Assembly (NCBI RefSeq): GCF_900129195.1
Contig: NZ_FQUY01000019.1
Coordinates: 1-56,920, forward strand
DNA: 56,920 nucleotides
Source of the DNA: Desulforamulus putei DSM 12395
GTDB taxonomy: Bacteria; Bacillota; Desulfotomaculia; Desulfotomaculales; Desulfotomaculaceae
Reading direction: 5' to 3'
This document shows, one piece after another, positions 17,392 through 26,606 of the stretch. The position numbers and the translations under genes were made by a program. The notes below the pieces were generated by a model, which had not been told where the DNA came from, ran no database searches, and saw nothing but the letters and a program-made list of their open reading frames with translations. Each line of letters starts with the position of its first letter. Position 1 is the stretch's first letter.

Positions 17392-19206
17392 ATGGCAGGA
17401 CGGATCCCGGATGCCGTTATTGAAGAAATCAGACAAAGATCCGATATTGTTGAAGTTGTTTCCCGGTATGTCCGTTTGGAAAAGCGTGGCAAAAATTATC
17501 TGGCCCTTTGCCCCTTTCACCAGGAAAAGACACCTTCCTTTACCGTCAGCCCTGAAAAGCAGGCCTTTCACTGCTTTGGCTGCGGTGTCGGAGGAAATGT
17601 CTTTAAATTTCTCATGATGGTGGAGGGTCTTTCTTTCCCGGACGCAGTCAAATCCCTGGGCGCCAAGGTGGGAGTTGAGGTTCCGGAGGAAGCGTCGCCC
17701 GCGGAGCTGGCGCGTCAGGGAAAAAAAGACAGGGCCTTTAAAATATACGGCCTGGTCAGGGATTTTTATCGTATCCTGCTGGGCAAAGACATTGGCGCCA
17801 GGGCCCTTCAGTACCTGGAGTCACGCAACCTGTCAGGCGCTGCCAGAGAAACCTTTCAATTGGGTTATGCGCCCCCCGGTTGGGATAACCTGATCAAATT
17901 TTTGGCTGCCAGGGGAATCAGAGAAGAAGAAATGGTTAAGCTGGGGCTGGCGCAAACCAGGGAGACCGGAGGTTGTTACGACCGGTTCAGAAACAGGGTG
18001 ATGTTCCCCATTTGGGACAGCCAGGGGCGAGTGGTGGGGTTCGGCGGCAGGACCATGGGAGATGACAATCCCAAATACCTGAACTCTCCCGAAGGTGAGT
18101 TTTTTAATAAAGGCCAGCTTTTATACGGTCTTCATATTGCCCGGAAAGGTATCCGAGAGATTGGTTATGCCGTTTTGATGGAAGGCTATATGGATGTTGT
18201 TTCCACCTACCAGCATGGTGTCACCAATGCCGTTGCTTCTTTAGGAACCGCCTTCACGAGGGATCAGGCCAAATTATTAATGGCTTACACCCATGACGTG
18301 GTCATTGCCTATGATGCGGACGCCGCCGGTGTCAAGGCAGCCGTCCGGGCCGCTGAAATACTGCAGAATTCAGGATGTCAGGTTCGCATTGCCACCATCC
18401 CCGGGGCCAAGGATCCCGATGAATTCATCCAGAAAAACGGCCTGGCTGGCTGGCAAAAGATTATTGAAAATGCTGTCCCCCTGGTACAGTATAAGCTGAT
18501 GCAGGCAGTTAAAACATATGGGCTGCAAAACAAAAGGAAAGTCCTTCAGGAGGTGTTACCTAACTTGGCTGCTGTGGCCAGTCCAATTGAATTAGAAGAA
18601 GCCATCAAACAAACGGCCACGGTTTTACAGGTGAATTGGGAGACCGTGCTGGAGGAAATTAAATCATTCAGGAAAAATACCAGAAAAATATCCCAAATTG
18701 GGGATAATTCTGTAAAAAATAGCCATAATATAGCGAGCACGTCAAATTCTTTGTCAACCGCCCAGCCTAGGGATGCCCGTTCCCATGCTGAGGCAGGGAT
18801 CCTTCGATTTGCTTTGGAAAACAAGGTGTGGTTGGAACGAATTGTGGCGGAGTTGGGCCGGGAGTTCTTTCAAAACCGAGATTATCAAGGGATTTTCGAT
18901 GCTTACCTGGCAAGCGGCGTAGAACAGCCCCTTTCCGGATTGTTTGATTTACTGGACGAACCCCGTCAAAGGGTTTTAAGCAGTATTCTGGTACAGGAAA
19001 TACCCGGGGAAAATATTGATCAAATGGTAACAGATTTCATTACTACCATCAAGAAGTCCAGTGAAAAGGCCAGACTGGAAAATCTGCTGGCACAGTTGGC
19101 AGCGGCCGAAAGGGCCGGCGACACTGAAAAAGTCCGCAGTCTCAGTCGCCAGATTCACATGACTATGAATAAAACCGAGTGGCCCGAAAGGGGAGTGGCA
19201 ACATGA
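17392..19206 (+). CDS. dnaG: DNA primase
   Basis: DnaG makes RNA primers for replication. The 604-residue protein starts with the CHC2 zinc finger (C-P-F-H at about 40-43, C-F-G-C at about 61-64). The RNA polymerase fold and Toprim domain follow (L-M-E-G-Y-M-D-V near 263, Y-D-A-D-A-A-G near 307). After a Ser/Asn-rich linker near 440-470 comes the C-terminal DnaB-interaction domain. ATG 17392 follows GAAGGGTGG; a GTG at 17383 overlaps that site. The last bases overlap rpoD (ATGA), the usual macromolecular-synthesis pair. The 200-base gap before dnaG shows nothing I can name. Confidence 0.97.
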   Translation: MAGRIPDAVIEEIRQRSDIVEVVSRYVRLEKRGKNYLALCPFHQEKTPSFTVSPEKQAFHCFGCGVGGNVFKFLMMVEGLSFPDAVKSLGAKVGVEVPEEASPAELARQGKKDRAFKIYGLVRDFYRILLGKDIGARALQYLESRNLSGAARETFQLGYAPPGWDNLIKFLAARGIREEEMVKLGLAQTRETGGCYDRFRNRVMFPIWDSQGRVVGFGGRTMGDDNPKYLNSPEGEFFNKGQLLYGLHIARKGIREIGYAVLMEGYMDVVSTYQHGVTNAVASLGTAFTRDQAKLLMAYTHDVVIAYDADAAGVKAAVRAAEILQNSGCQVRIATIPGAKDPDEFIQKNGLAGWQKIIENAVPLVQYKLMQAVKTYGLQNKRKVLQEVLPNLAAVASPIELEEAIKQTATVLQVNWETVLEEIKSFRKNTRKISQIGDNSVKNSHNIASTSNSLSTAQPRDARSHAEAGILRFALENKVWLERIVAELGREFFQNRDYQGIFDAYLASGVEQPLSGLFDLLDEPRQRVLSSILVQEIPGENIDQMVTDFITTIKKSSEKARLENLLAQLAAAERAGDTEKVRSLSRQIHMTMNKTEWPERGVAT

Positions 19207-20297
19207 GGGACGAAACAAAAGTAGAACAAGTTAAAGAACTGATCGAAAAGGGCAAAAAACGAGGCGTTCTAACCTATACGGAAATCATGGATACCCTGCA
19301 GGGTACTGAACTGTCGCCGGATCAAATTGATGACATTTATGAAAAAATTGCCGCCATGGGTATTGAAGTCGTCCCTGAAACCACCGATTTGGAGCCACTG
19401 GAAGTAGACGACACCGTTGACGCCCCGCCTGAAGAGGTGGAAGTTGACCTCACCATTCCCGAGGGTATTGGTATTGACGACCCGGTAAGAATGTACCTCA
19501 AGGAGATAGGCCGGGTCCCCCTGCTGTCTCCCGAAGAAGAGGTGGAGCTGGCCAAGCGTATGGAGCAGGGAGATGAGGAGGCAAAGCGCCGCCTGGCCGA
19601 GGCTAATTTACGGTTGGTTGTCAGCATCGCCAAGCGTTATGTGGGCAGGGGCATGCTGTTCCTGGATTTGATCCAGGAAGGCAACCTTGGCTTGATTAAA
19701 GCGGTGGAGAAGTTTGATTACCGTAAGGGATATAAATTTAGTACCTATGCCACCTGGTGGATTCGCCAGGCAATTACCAGGGCCATCGCCGACCAGGCCC
19801 GGACCATTCGTATTCCGGTCCATATGGTGGAGACCATTAACAAACTGATCCGGGTTTCCCGACAACTGCTGCAGGAACTGGGCAGAGAACCAACCCCCGA
19901 GGAAATCGCCAAGGAGATGGATATCTCCAGCGAAAAAGTACGGGAAATCATGAAGATCGCTCAAGAGCCCGTATCCCTGGAGACCCCCATTGGTGAGGAA
20001 GAAGACTCTCACCTGGGAGACTTCATTGAAGACGCGGATGCCCGAGCCCCCGCGGAGGAAGCATCCTTTACTCTGCTGCGGGAACAGCTGGATGAAGTCT
20101 TGAAGACCCTTACCGACCGGGAGCAAAAAGTTTTGCGCCTGCGCTTCGGGCTGGATGACGGCCGTGCCAGAACACTGGAAGAAGTGGGTCAAAAATTTGG
20201 CGTGACCAGGGAACGCATTCGCCAGATCGAAGCCAAGACCTTGCGCAAACTCCGGCACCCCAGCCGCAGCAAAAAACTCAAGGATTACCTGGATTAA
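19203..20297 (+). CDS. rpoD: RNA polymerase primary sigma factor SigA (RpoD)
   Basis: This is the main sigma factor. The 364-residue protein has a short region 1.1 (about 1-75), the 1.2 start [11 protein letters not shown], and region 2 with [12 protein letters not shown]. It also has the -10 binding helix [17 protein letters not shown] and region 4.2 with the [20 protein letters not shown]. It ends with S-K-K-L-K-D-Y-L-D. It starts in an ATGA overlap with dnaG; an earlier frame start inside dnaG is not needed. The length matches the Bacillus-type SigA. Confidence 0.98.
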   Translation: MRDETKVEQVKELIEKGKKRGVLTYTEIMDTLQGTELSPDQIDDIYEKIAAMGIEVVPETTDLEPLEVDDTVDAPPEEVEVDLTIPEGIGIDDPVRMYLKEIGRVPLLSPEEEVELAKRMEQGDEEAKRRLAEANLRLVVSIAKRYVGRGMLFLDLIQEGNLGLIKAVEKFDYRKGYKFSTYATWWIRQAITRAIADQARTIRIPVHMVETINKLIRVSRQLLQELGREPTPEEIAKEMDISSEKVREIMKIAQEPVSLETPIGEEEDSHLGDFIEDADARAPAEEASFTLLREQLDEVLKTLTDREQKVLRLRFGLDDGRARTLEEVGQKFGVTRERIRQIEAKTLRKLRHPSRSKKLKDYLD

Positions 20298-20352
20298 AAC
20301 ACATGTTTAACATAAAAGTTAAAAAAATAGGGGATAAAACAAAAATATAAGG

Positions 20353-20381
20353 TTGACCTCACAATGTTGTTTTAGTATAAT
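20353..20381 (+). promoter_or_regulatory. Sigma-A promoter of the tRNA cluster
   Basis: TTGACC at 20353-20358, a 17-base spacer and a perfect TATAAT at 20376-20381 lie 18 bases before the first tRNA. Confidence 0.85.
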
Positions 20382-20398
20382 AATTTTCGTGGTGATGC

Positions 20399-20473
20399 TC
20401 CTCGATAGCTCAATGGTAGAGCAACCGGCTGTTAACCGGTAGGTTGCAGGTTCGAGTCCTGCTCGGGGAGCCA
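20399..20473 (+). tRNA. tRNA-Asn (anticodon GTT)
   Basis: The acceptor TCCTCGA pairs with TCGGGGA. The D arm contains AGCTCAATGGTAGAGC, the anticodon loop is CTGTTAA on a CCGG stem, and the T arm is GCAGG TTCGAGT CCTGC. CCA is encoded. First of four tRNAs. Confidence 0.97.
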
Positions 20474-20480
20474 AAACATC

Positions 20481-20555
20481 GGGCCTATAGCTCAATGGTG
20501 GAGCATCCGGCTCATAACCGGCGGGTTCCAGGTTCGAGTCCTGGTGGGCCCACCA
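20481..20555 (+). tRNA. tRNA with CAT anticodon (Met elongator or Ile2)
   Basis: The acceptor GGGCCTA pairs with TGGGCCC. The anticodon loop is CTCATAA, the T arm CCAGG TTCGAGT CCTGG, and CCA is encoded. The CAT anticodon alone does not separate elongator Met from lysidine-modified Ile2; the acceptor and anticodon stem do not decide it for me. Confidence 0.93.
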
Positions 20556-20572
20556 AATAATATGTGAGAATC

Positions 20573-20648
20573 GGCCCCTTGGTCAAGTGGTCTAAGACAC
20601 CGCCCTTTCACGGCGGTAACACGGGTTCGAATCCCGTAGGGGTCACCA
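20573..20648 (+). tRNA. tRNA-Glu (anticodon TTC)
   Basis: The acceptor GGCCCCT pairs with AGGGGTC. The anticodon loop is CTTTCAC on a CCGCC/GGCGG stem, the T arm is ACGGG TTCGAAT CCCGT, and CCA is encoded. Confidence 0.97.
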
Positions 20649-20655
20649 TATATCA

Positions 20656-20731
<76 letters not shown>

Positions 20732-20735
20732 TTGA

Positions 20736-20763
20736 AACCTCACTGTTTACAGTGAGGTTTTTA
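20736..20763 (+). terminator. Terminator of the tRNA cluster
   Basis: AACCTCACTG pairs with CAGTGAGGTT around TTTA, followed by a T-run. Confidence 0.85.
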
Positions 20764-20844
20764 CAATTCAAGTTAGGGACGGTTCTTAACTTGAATTCGA
20801 CAATTTGTCGAATTCAAGTTAAGAACCGTCCCTAACTTGAATTG
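20764..20844. repeat. 81-bp perfect palindrome, copy 2 of the AATTCAAGTT family
   Basis: Two identical 40-base arms face each other around a single T. Each arm is AATTCAAGTT + AGGGACGGTTCTT + AACTTGAATT plus a CGACAA inner extension. It starts directly after the T-run of the tRNA terminator. Compared with copy 1 the core reads AGGGACGG instead of GGGGACGG on both arms, so the arms changed together. Confidence 0.95.
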
Positions 20845-20950
20845 GAGAGATGGCGCCCGATGGTGATGCCGTCCGGCGTGGCAACGAAAATGCCGACCCC
20901 GTGTTTAACCTCCAGCAGCCCGATACCGGCCAGGGTCTTACGGCATCCCT
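20845..20950 (-). pseudogene. Remnant of a GntR/FadR-type regulator HTH domain
   Basis: On the minus strand a frame reads L-A-G-I-G-L-L-E-V-K-H-G-V-G-I-F-V-A, the wing of the GntR winged helix. It begins with R-K-T-L and continues a short way; no start, no recognition-helix end and no effector domain remain. The fragment abuts the palindrome. From 20950 to the chemoreceptor start at 21264 I see no gene, only the hairpin at 21101-21134. Confidence 0.55.
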
Positions 20951-21100
20951 GTATTTATTGCCGGGACATCATTCCACCAAGGAAAAACAATTAAAATAGT
21001 CTTTTTGCGATCCTTCTAACCGCAGCGATTTATGGCACATTCACAATGTTTTTGGAAGTACCCACGCCTGTTGGCATTTTGTTTTAATATCAGGTCAGCA

Positions 21101-21134
21101 AGCCTCTGTCTACATTTAGACAGGGGCTTATTTT
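21101..21134 (+). terminator. Isolated terminator-like hairpin in the gene-free gap before the chemoreceptor
   Basis: AGCCTCTGTCT pairs with AGACAGGGGCT around ACATTT, followed by TATTTTG. No gene ends just before it, so it may close a lost gene or act as a leader attenuator for the chemoreceptor. Confidence 0.5.
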
Positions 21135-21263
21135 GCAAAAAATTGTCGCCAGGTTTACAGTATTTTGGCAATAAACATGACATATAGGGCCGGGACATTA
21201 ATGATAATTTAATATTATATGGAATAAAAGGTTAAAAATTTCCTAAATAGGTAACAGTAAGGG

Positions 21264-23159
21264 GTGCGGTGGGTGCTGCAAAGTGTTAAAACAAAGTTAT
21301 TAATTCCCCTGGTCATGCTGGTGAGCATCTCCCTGGTTACAATGGTGACGCTGGGGTACCGGCAAATGAGAGACGCCATTTTACATCAGGAGCAGGTCCG
21401 CTACCGTAACATCGAGTCCATTGTCAGGAATGACCTGGAGGCGGTGTTTGCCTCCGCCAGGATGGGCCTCAGTGCTGTGATTCATATGCCGGATATCCAG
21501 AAGGCCTTTGCCGAGAGGAACAGGGAGGAACTTTTCCGGCTCACTGCGCCGGTCTTTGAACAGGCCAAAAGGGACGGCATAGAACAAATTCAATTTCATG
21601 TACCGCCGGCCACTTCCTTCCTGCGCCTTCACCAACCGGAAAAATTTGGGGATGATTTGTCGTCCTTCCGGGCCACCGTTGTGCAAAGCAACAAAGAAAA
21701 GAAATGGGTGGCCGGGCTGGAGGAAGGACGGGGGGGCTACGGCTTCCGGGTTGTTGCCCCGGTTTATTACCAGGGCGAACATGTCGGAAGCGCTGAATAC
21801 GGCATGGGCTTTGATTCCAAGCTGCTGGCCCGCTGGAAAGAACAATGCGGAGGGGAATTCTTTATGTACCCCTACGCCAGTACCGGTGTGGCCTGGCAAA
21901 AGGTTGACAAAGACAAACCCCTGGCCGGAACAACCGGCAAGGACCCTTTGGCGGTGGATGCCGGAGAGGTAAAGAAAGCCATGTCCGGCAAGGGATATCA
22001 TCTGGTGTACCTAAACGGCGCATCATCGGCTGTGCTGATCATTCCCATTTATGACTACAGCGGTCAGCCCATCAGTTATGTGAAGGCCAATCTTGACCGC
22101 ACAGAGGTATTAAGGCAGTTGGATAAGGTGCTCAAAGACAGCGCCGTTCACCTGGTTCTTTCGCTGCTGGTGATGGGATTGATTATGTACTGGTTAATCG
22201 GTAAAATCCTCAGGCCCCTCAACCGGATCTCTGAACATATGACTGTGGTGGCCCAGGGGGATCTAACCAGAGATTTTCACGTCCAGGGCAACGATGAGGT
22301 GGCCAGGCTGGGTCACAGCTTTAACACCATGCTGCAGAACTTCAGGCAGCTCATGGGTCAAACCTATAAAGTTGCCGGGCAGCTTATCGATTCCAGTAAA
22401 ACCCTCAACATGTCTTCAGAAGAAACCAGCGCCTCCCTGCAGGGAGCCAACGACCAAGTGGAACAGCTGGCTTATTCACTCAAGGATTTGAGTGCCATTG
22501 CCCAGGAGGCCGCCGATTATTCCCAGCAAGCCTCCCGGGCTGCCGAAGAGGGCCAGCAAGTTGTGCTGCGGGCGGTTCAGCAAATGCGGGTCTTACATAG
22601 CATGGTGGAGAATCTGGCAGGGGATACCGGTAGTTTGGGGCATAAGATTGAGGACATTAGCAAGTTTGTGCAGCTTATTGGCGATATCGCGGAACAGACC
22701 AACCTGCTGGCCTTAAACGCGGCCATTGAAGCGGCCAGGGCTGGGGAACACGGCCGGGGCTTTTCGGTGGTGGCCCAAGAGGTCCGCAAACTGGCGGACA
22801 GGTCCAACCAGGCGGCCAAAGACGTAGAAAAGATTATCCAGGAAATTACCGAGCAGTCCCGGGATGTCATTTACAGCATGGGTGAAGGGCTAAATGAAGT
22901 AAAGACCGGGCATCAATTAATCGATGAAACGGGCGAAAAGTTTCATTATATTAAAACGCTGGTGGATTCCCTGGTGGAACAGTCTCGGGCGGTGGCGGCA
23001 GCCTGCTCCCGGGCCACGGCCAACAGTTCGGAAATTGCCGCTGCTGTTCAACAGCAATCGGCAGCGGTCCAGCAGGTGGCTTCTTCCGCCGGCGTCCTGG
23101 ACCAACTGGCTCAGGATTTGCAGCAACATATAGGAAAATTTAAAAGTGATGTATGTTAG
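21264..23159 (+). CDS. Methyl-accepting chemotaxis protein
   Basis: This 631-residue transmembrane chemoreceptor has membrane segment 1 at about 13-31. A roughly 260-residue extracellular sensor follows that looks like a CACHE-type domain, with [10 protein letters not shown] near 155 and a second beta block with V-L-I-I-P-I-Y near 255. Membrane segment 2 is near 290-312, then HAMP (about 313-365) and a cytoplasmic helical hairpin. The hairpin tip is [19 protein letters not shown] near 475. GTG at 21264 or 21273 could start it. It would signal to CheA/CheW encoded at 39-42 kb. No C-terminal CheR pentapeptide is seen. The ligand is unknown. Confidence 0.93.
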   Translation: MRWVLQSVKTKLLIPLVMLVSISLVTMVTLGYRQMRDAILHQEQVRYRNIESIVRNDLEAVFASARMGLSAVIHMPDIQKAFAERNREELFRLTAPVFEQAKRDGIEQIQFHVPPATSFLRLHQPEKFGDDLSSFRATVVQSNKEKKWVAGLEEGRGGYGFRVVAPVYYQGEHVGSAEYGMGFDSKLLARWKEQCGGEFFMYPYASTGVAWQKVDKDKPLAGTTGKDPLAVDAGEVKKAMSGKGYHLVYLNGASSAVLIIPIYDYSGQPISYVKANLDRTEVLRQLDKVLKDSAVHLVLSLLVMGLIMYWLIGKILRPLNRISEHMTVVAQGDLTRDFHVQGNDEVARLGHSFNTMLQNFRQLMGQTYKVAGQLIDSSKTLNMSSEETSASLQGANDQVEQLAYSLKDLSAIAQEAADYSQQASRAAEEGQQVVLRAVQQMRVLHSMVENLAGDTGSLGHKIEDISKFVQLIGDIAEQTNLLALNAAIEAARAGEHGRGFSVVAQEVRKLADRSNQAAKDVEKIIQEITEQSRDVIYSMGEGLNEVKTGHQLIDETGEKFHYIKTLVDSLVEQSRAVAAACSRATANSSEIAAAVQQQSAAVQQVASSAGVLDQLAQDLQQHIGKFKSDVC

Positions 23160-23183
23160 AACCGCGCCTGTCCTGATACCTGC

Positions 23184-23213
23184 TCTCCGGGTTTACTGAC
23201 CCGGAGCTTTTTT
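23184..23213 (+). terminator. Terminator after the chemoreceptor gene
   Basis: CTCCGGGT pairs with ACCCGGAG around TTACTG, followed by CTTTTTT. Confidence 0.85.
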
Positions 23214-23352
23214 GTGGGGCTGCATCCCGGCGAAGGTTGTCGAATTAATAATATATTGAAAAATGGCTATGCTTTTAAGGAAAAGCTTAGAAATAAAAGG
23301 AGTTTGAGGGTTCGCCAGCGAAATAAGCTGTTAGAAAGGTAAGGATTTCAGA

Positions 23353-24081
23353 ATGATTACAATCAGCAATCGTTTAAAGATCCTGGCAAACTACGTACCC
23401 GGCGGAAGTATCGTGGCTGATATTGGCACAGACCACGGTTACCTGCCTGTTTACCTTGTTTTGACCGGTATTTCACCCAGGGCTATCGCTGCCGATATTC
23501 GCCGGGGCCCCCTGGAAGCGGCCCGCGCCAACGTCCACCGGTACCGGGCGGTAGATAAGATCGATCTTCGTCTGGGGAACGGTTTGCAGGTGCTCCGGCC
23601 GGGGGAAGCGGATACCATCGTCATTGCCGGCATGGGCGGAGGTACCATCAGGGATATTTTACAGGCTTCTCCGGAAGTGGCGGCCGGCGCCCGCAGGCTG
23701 ATCTTGCAGCCCATGGCCGATGAAAAGGAGCTGCGGCAATTTTTGTTACAGCATGGATGGACCATTGTGGATGAAACCCTGTTGCTGGAGGATGGCAGGC
23801 TGTACCTGGCGGTGGCGGCAGAGAGAGGACACGAGGAGATCAAAGACCAGCTGATGCTGGAAATAGGCCCCAGGTTATGGGAGAAAAGACATCCTTTATT
23901 GACGGAACATTTACAAAGACTGAGACAAAAATACCGGCGCGTTCTGGAGGGTTTGCAACAAAGCAGTCAACCGGCGGCCAGGGAAAAAGCCGCCGGGATC
24001 AAAGAAAGATTGGCGGAACTGGAGAAGTTGGCAAAGTCTCTGCAAAATGATAAAAATAATATGAGTGAGATAGGGGGTTGA
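23353..24081 (+). CDS. trmK: tRNA (adenine(22)-N1)-methyltransferase TrmK
   Basis: TrmK makes m1A22 in tRNAs using SAM. In the 242-residue protein the SAM site is V-A-D-I-G-T-D-H-G-Y-L-P at about 21-32 and the acidic residue after strand 2 is in A-A-D-I-R-R-G. A-G-M-G-G-G-T-I near 92 and L-Q-P-M near 117 replace the usual catalytic block, as in the YqfN family. The C-terminal part is a coiled helix, as in Bacillus TrmK. It is followed after seven bases by the NIF3-family gene, the usual pair downstream of rpoD in Firmicutes. Confidence 0.94.
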   Translation: MITISNRLKILANYVPGGSIVADIGTDHGYLPVYLVLTGISPRAIAADIRRGPLEAARANVHRYRAVDKIDLRLGNGLQVLRPGEADTIVIAGMGGGTIRDILQASPEVAAGARRLILQPMADEKELRQFLLQHGWTIVDETLLLEDGRLYLAVAAERGHEEIKDQLMLEIGPRLWEKRHPLLTEHLQRLRQKYRRVLEGLQQSSQPAAREKAAGIKERLAELEKLAKSLQNDKNNMSEIGG

Positions 24082-24088
24082 CAGGAGC

Positions 24089-25204
24089 ATGGCAACTGCC
24101 AAGGATATAACCGATATTATCGAGGGGCTTGCCCCCCGCTGGCTGGCGGAGGAATGGGATAACAGCGGCTGGCAGCTTGGGGACCCCCGGGCTAAAGTAA
24201 AAAAAGTGCTGCTGGCACTGGACGTGGATGACGTGATCCTGCGGGAGGCCCGGGAGAAAGATATCGATTTAATTATCTGCCATCACCCGCTGTTTATGAA
24301 AGGGATCAAAAGTATCCGGTTGGATGAGCCCCGGGGCGCCCTAGTGGCCGAGCTCATTAAAAATAATATCGGAGTTTATGCTGCCCATACCAATTTGGAC
24401 AGCGCTGCCGGTGGCGTCAATGAGCTGCTGGCGGAACGCCTCGGCCTGACAAATTCAGAAATTATGCACCCGTCCAAAGGGGAGAAATATTGCAAACTGG
24501 CGGTTTTTGTGCCGGTGGATCATGTGGAAGCCGTGCGGCAGGCTGTTTCAGAGGCCGGCGCCGGTTGGCTGGGGAACTACAGCGATTGTACCTTCCAGGT
24601 TCAGGGTACAGGCACCTTCCGTCCCCTGGCAGGAACCAATCCCTACATCGGACGGCAGGGTCAACTGGAAAAGGTAGAGGAAATCCGCCTGGAGACCATT
24701 GTCCCAGCCGCCAAAGTAAAGACCGTACTGAAAGCTATGATGGAGGCGCACCCCTATGAAGAGGTGGCCTATGACCTCTATCCGCTGGAAAACCGGGTTG
24801 GTTCCTCCGGTCTTGGCAGAATCGGTAATTTGAAAGAGCAAAAAAGTTTTGCCGACTTTATTATTTCCGTCAAAGAAGCCCTGGGTCTGGCCACCGTAAA
24901 AGTGGGCGGCGGTATGTGGAGGGATGTCCGCAGGGTGGCTGTTTGTGGCGGTTCCGGGGGAGAACTGTGGCCTGTTGCCGCCGCCAGGGGGGCGGATGTG
25001 TTCATCACAGGCGATATCAAGTACCATACGGCCCAGGATATGCTGGCAGCCGGCTTGAATTTTATTGACGCCGGCCACTTTGCCACCGAACATTTGATAT
25101 TGCCGGAACTGCAAGACAAACTGGTTAAGGCCTGCCGGCAAAATAAGCTGGACGTTACGTTTGAATTAACCAAACGCCAATCCGATCCCTTTATGTTTAT
25201 TTAG
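24089..25204 (+). CDS. NIF3-family dinuclear metal protein (YqfO type, with inserted CutA/PII-like domain)
   Basis: This 371-residue NIF3/DUF34 protein binds two metals. Metal ligands are visible as C-H-H-P-L-F near 66-71, H-T-N-L-D near 103 and G-H-F-A-T-E near 329. A middle insertion of about 110 residues (from K-L-A-V-F-V-P near 136, ending with H-P-Y-E-E-V-A-Y-D near 222) is the PII/CutA-like domain of the long YqfO form. The biochemical role is unsettled; roles in GTP cyclohydrolase-like or metal insertion reactions have been proposed. Coupled to trmK. Confidence 0.93.
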   Translation: MATAKDITDIIEGLAPRWLAEEWDNSGWQLGDPRAKVKKVLLALDVDDVILREAREKDIDLIICHHPLFMKGIKSIRLDEPRGALVAELIKNNIGVYAAHTNLDSAAGGVNELLAERLGLTNSEIMHPSKGEKYCKLAVFVPVDHVEAVRQAVSEAGAGWLGNYSDCTFQVQGTGTFRPLAGTNPYIGRQGQLEKVEEIRLETIVPAAKVKTVLKAMMEAHPYEEVAYDLYPLENRVGSSGLGRIGNLKEQKSFADFIISVKEALGLATVKVGGGMWRDVRRVAVCGGSGGELWPVAAARGADVFITGDIKYHTAQDMLAAGLNFIDAGHFATEHLILPELQDKLVKACRQNKLDVTFELTKRQSDPFMFI

Positions 25205-25235
25205 GGATAGCGGGCTATTTGCCCCTGTCCCTTTA
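25203..25235 (+). terminator. Probable terminator after the NIF3-family gene
   Basis: AGGGATAGCGGGC can pair with GCCCCTGTCCCT around TATTT with one bulge. The T-run is poor, so efficiency is uncertain. It lies between convergent genes. Confidence 0.5.
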
Positions 25236-25241
25236 TGATTT

Positions 25242-25709
25242 TTACCGGGGATCAGGCGGCAAATCCGGTTGTTTGGCTGCTTCCACCGCCAGCCGGTCGC
25301 AGCGTTCATTTTCCGGGTTGCCTGCATGCCCCCTCACCCAAACGAACTTAACATGATGGTACTCGCACAGCTTTAACAACCTCTCCCAGAGATCCGCATT
25401 TAAAGCGGGCTCTTTGGGGTTGCGCATCCAGCCGTTGGCCCGCCACTTTTTGGCCCACCCTTTTTCCATGGCATTGTATAAATACTGGGAGTCGGTATAG
25501 AGGGTGACACTGCATCTTTCTTTAAGATTTTCCAGTGCTACGATGGCGGCAAGTAATTCCATCCGGTTGTTGGTGGTATCCCGGAACCCCCCGGACAGTT
25601 CTTTGCGGTGGTCTTTGTACAGCATCACCACCCCATAACCGCCGGGTCCCGGATTGCCGGAGCAGGCGCCGTCTGTATAGATGGTAACATGTTTAAGATG
25701 TGAACTCAT
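25242..25709 (-). CDS. rnhA: Ribonuclease HI
   Basis: RNase HI cuts RNA in RNA-DNA hybrids. The 155-residue protein has the four acidic catalytic residues: D in [16 protein letters not shown] (about 12), E in N-N-R-M-E-L-L-A-A (about 51), D in Y-T-D-S-Q-Y (about 73) and D in N-E-R-C-D-R-L-A (about 137). [11 protein letters not shown] is the family's flexible active-site loop. The basic handle segment [11 protein letters not shown] is kept, as in E. coli-type enzymes. Confidence 0.97.
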   Translation of the reverse strand: MSSHLKHVTIYTDGACSGNPGPGGYGVVMLYKDHRKELSGGFRDTTNNRMELLAAIVALENLKERCSVTLYTDSQYLYNAMEKGWAKKWRANGWMRNPKEPALNADLWERLLKLCEYHHVKFVWVRGHAGNPENERCDRLAVEAAKQPDLPPDPR

Positions 25710-25733
25710 AAACCAAACCTCATTTCCTATTAT

Positions 25734-25961
25734 TTAGTGTATGATTCCACTATTTACCGTGACGACTCCCCAGTGGACGTGGTCTGGCATTACCTCAAGG
25801 GCAACAATTTCCCACGCCATTGCCTTTGCTACCTGCCGAAGAATTTCTTTTGCCCTGGATGCCACATGCCCGACTAATACCTTGCGCCGGTACTTGGGTA
25901 TCCACACTATGTGATAGTTAATATGGTATCGTGAATGTCTTGTTGATTTAACCTTATCCAT
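25734..25961 (-). pseudogene. tnpA: Truncated IS200/IS605 TnpA (Y1 HUH transposase)
   Basis: The 75-codon frame starts S-T-R-H-S-R-Y-H-I-N-Y-H-I-V-W-I-P-K-Y-R-R-K-V-L and reaches the HUH motif (P-D-H-V-H). It then turns into unrelated V-V-T-V-N-S-G-I-I-H and stops. The catalytic Tyr helix is missing, so the gene is dead. It lies between rnhA and a subterminal-type hairpin at 26011-26057. Confidence 0.85.
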
Positions 25962-26010
25962 ATCTAAAATTTACCATACTCAAAAGAAAATACTCAATAC
26001 TTAAAAACCA

Positions 26011-26057
26011 AGCCGCCTTTCATCCCCGGACTGCGGTCCAGAGTTTTCCCGGCGGCT
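26011..26057. mobile_element. Subterminal-type hairpin upstream of the tnpA remnant
   Basis: AGCCGCC pairs with GGCGGCT 33 bases on, with an inner GGAC/GTCC hairpin on TGCG. Position 50 bases upstream of tnpA fits the left-end hairpin recognised by TnpA in IS200/IS605 elements. The boundaries of the element are not defined. Confidence 0.5.
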
Positions 26058-26143
26058 AAAGTATAAAAATTACCGGCAGCCACCCTAAAAATTGCGCATG
26101 TGAGCTTATTGATTATGATATGATAAAGTCAGGGGGGATTTTG

Positions 26144-26545
26144 GTGAATAATGCCAAAATAATCAAACTGGCTTTACTTTTATTGTCGGTTTTTCTTCTA
26201 CAAGGGTGTCTACTCAAAAAGTCCGATAAGCAGCCAGTAAAGTTAGATGCCGTTGTCAGCAAAGTCAAAATTGAATCTGTGGTCAGCCATCAAGAGGCGG
26301 GCTGGCTGAGAGTTTCTGGTAACATAAAAAACACCTCTGAATATCCGGTAACTTCCGTTGAAGTCAAGCTAATCCTTACGGGAGACGCAGAGGTTTTTGA
26401 CGCCAGGCACCTTATACTGTCCCAGGGAAAAAGACTGGAACCCGGGCAAACCGTTACCTTTGACAGTACCTTTGATTACGGAACGAAAGAAATTCCCAAA
26501 GTTACAGTCGATGCCGCTGTTGTGACCCTGCAGGTGTTGGAATAA
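26144..26545 (+). CDS. Small lipoprotein with FxLYD-like domain
   Basis: The 133-residue protein has a basic start, a hydrophobic segment and a lipobox L-L-Q-G-C at about residue 22, so it should be lipid-anchored outside the membrane. The rest is a beta-sandwich-like stretch (W-L-R-V-S-G-N-I-K-N-T, then V-T-S-V-E-V-K-L-I-L, then L-E-P-G-Q-T-V-T-F) that resembles FxLYD domains found in secreted Firmicute proteins. GTG 26144 sits behind AGGGGGGAT; the upstream ATG at 26120 has no site. Function unknown; it stands alone before a terminator. Confidence 0.78.
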   Translation: MNNAKIIKLALLLLSVFLLQGCLLKKSDKQPVKLDAVVSKVKIESVVSHQEAGWLRVSGNIKNTSEYPVTSVEVKLILTGDAEVFDARHLILSQGKRLEPGQTVTFDSTFDYGTKEIPKVTVDAAVVTLQVLE

Positions 26546-26554
26546 CTCCAAGTC

Positions 26555-26590
26555 AAAGAATAAGCCGTCATGGTGACGGCTTATTCTTTA
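26555..26590. terminator. Bidirectional terminator between the lipoprotein and the Gly/Pro/Met-rich gene
   Basis: A perfect 16-bp stem, AAAGAATAAGCCGTCA / TGACGGCTTATTCTTT, on a three-base loop, has A and T tracts on both sides. Confidence 0.85.
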
Positions 26591-26606
26591 CAGTAACGAC
26601 CCGTTA

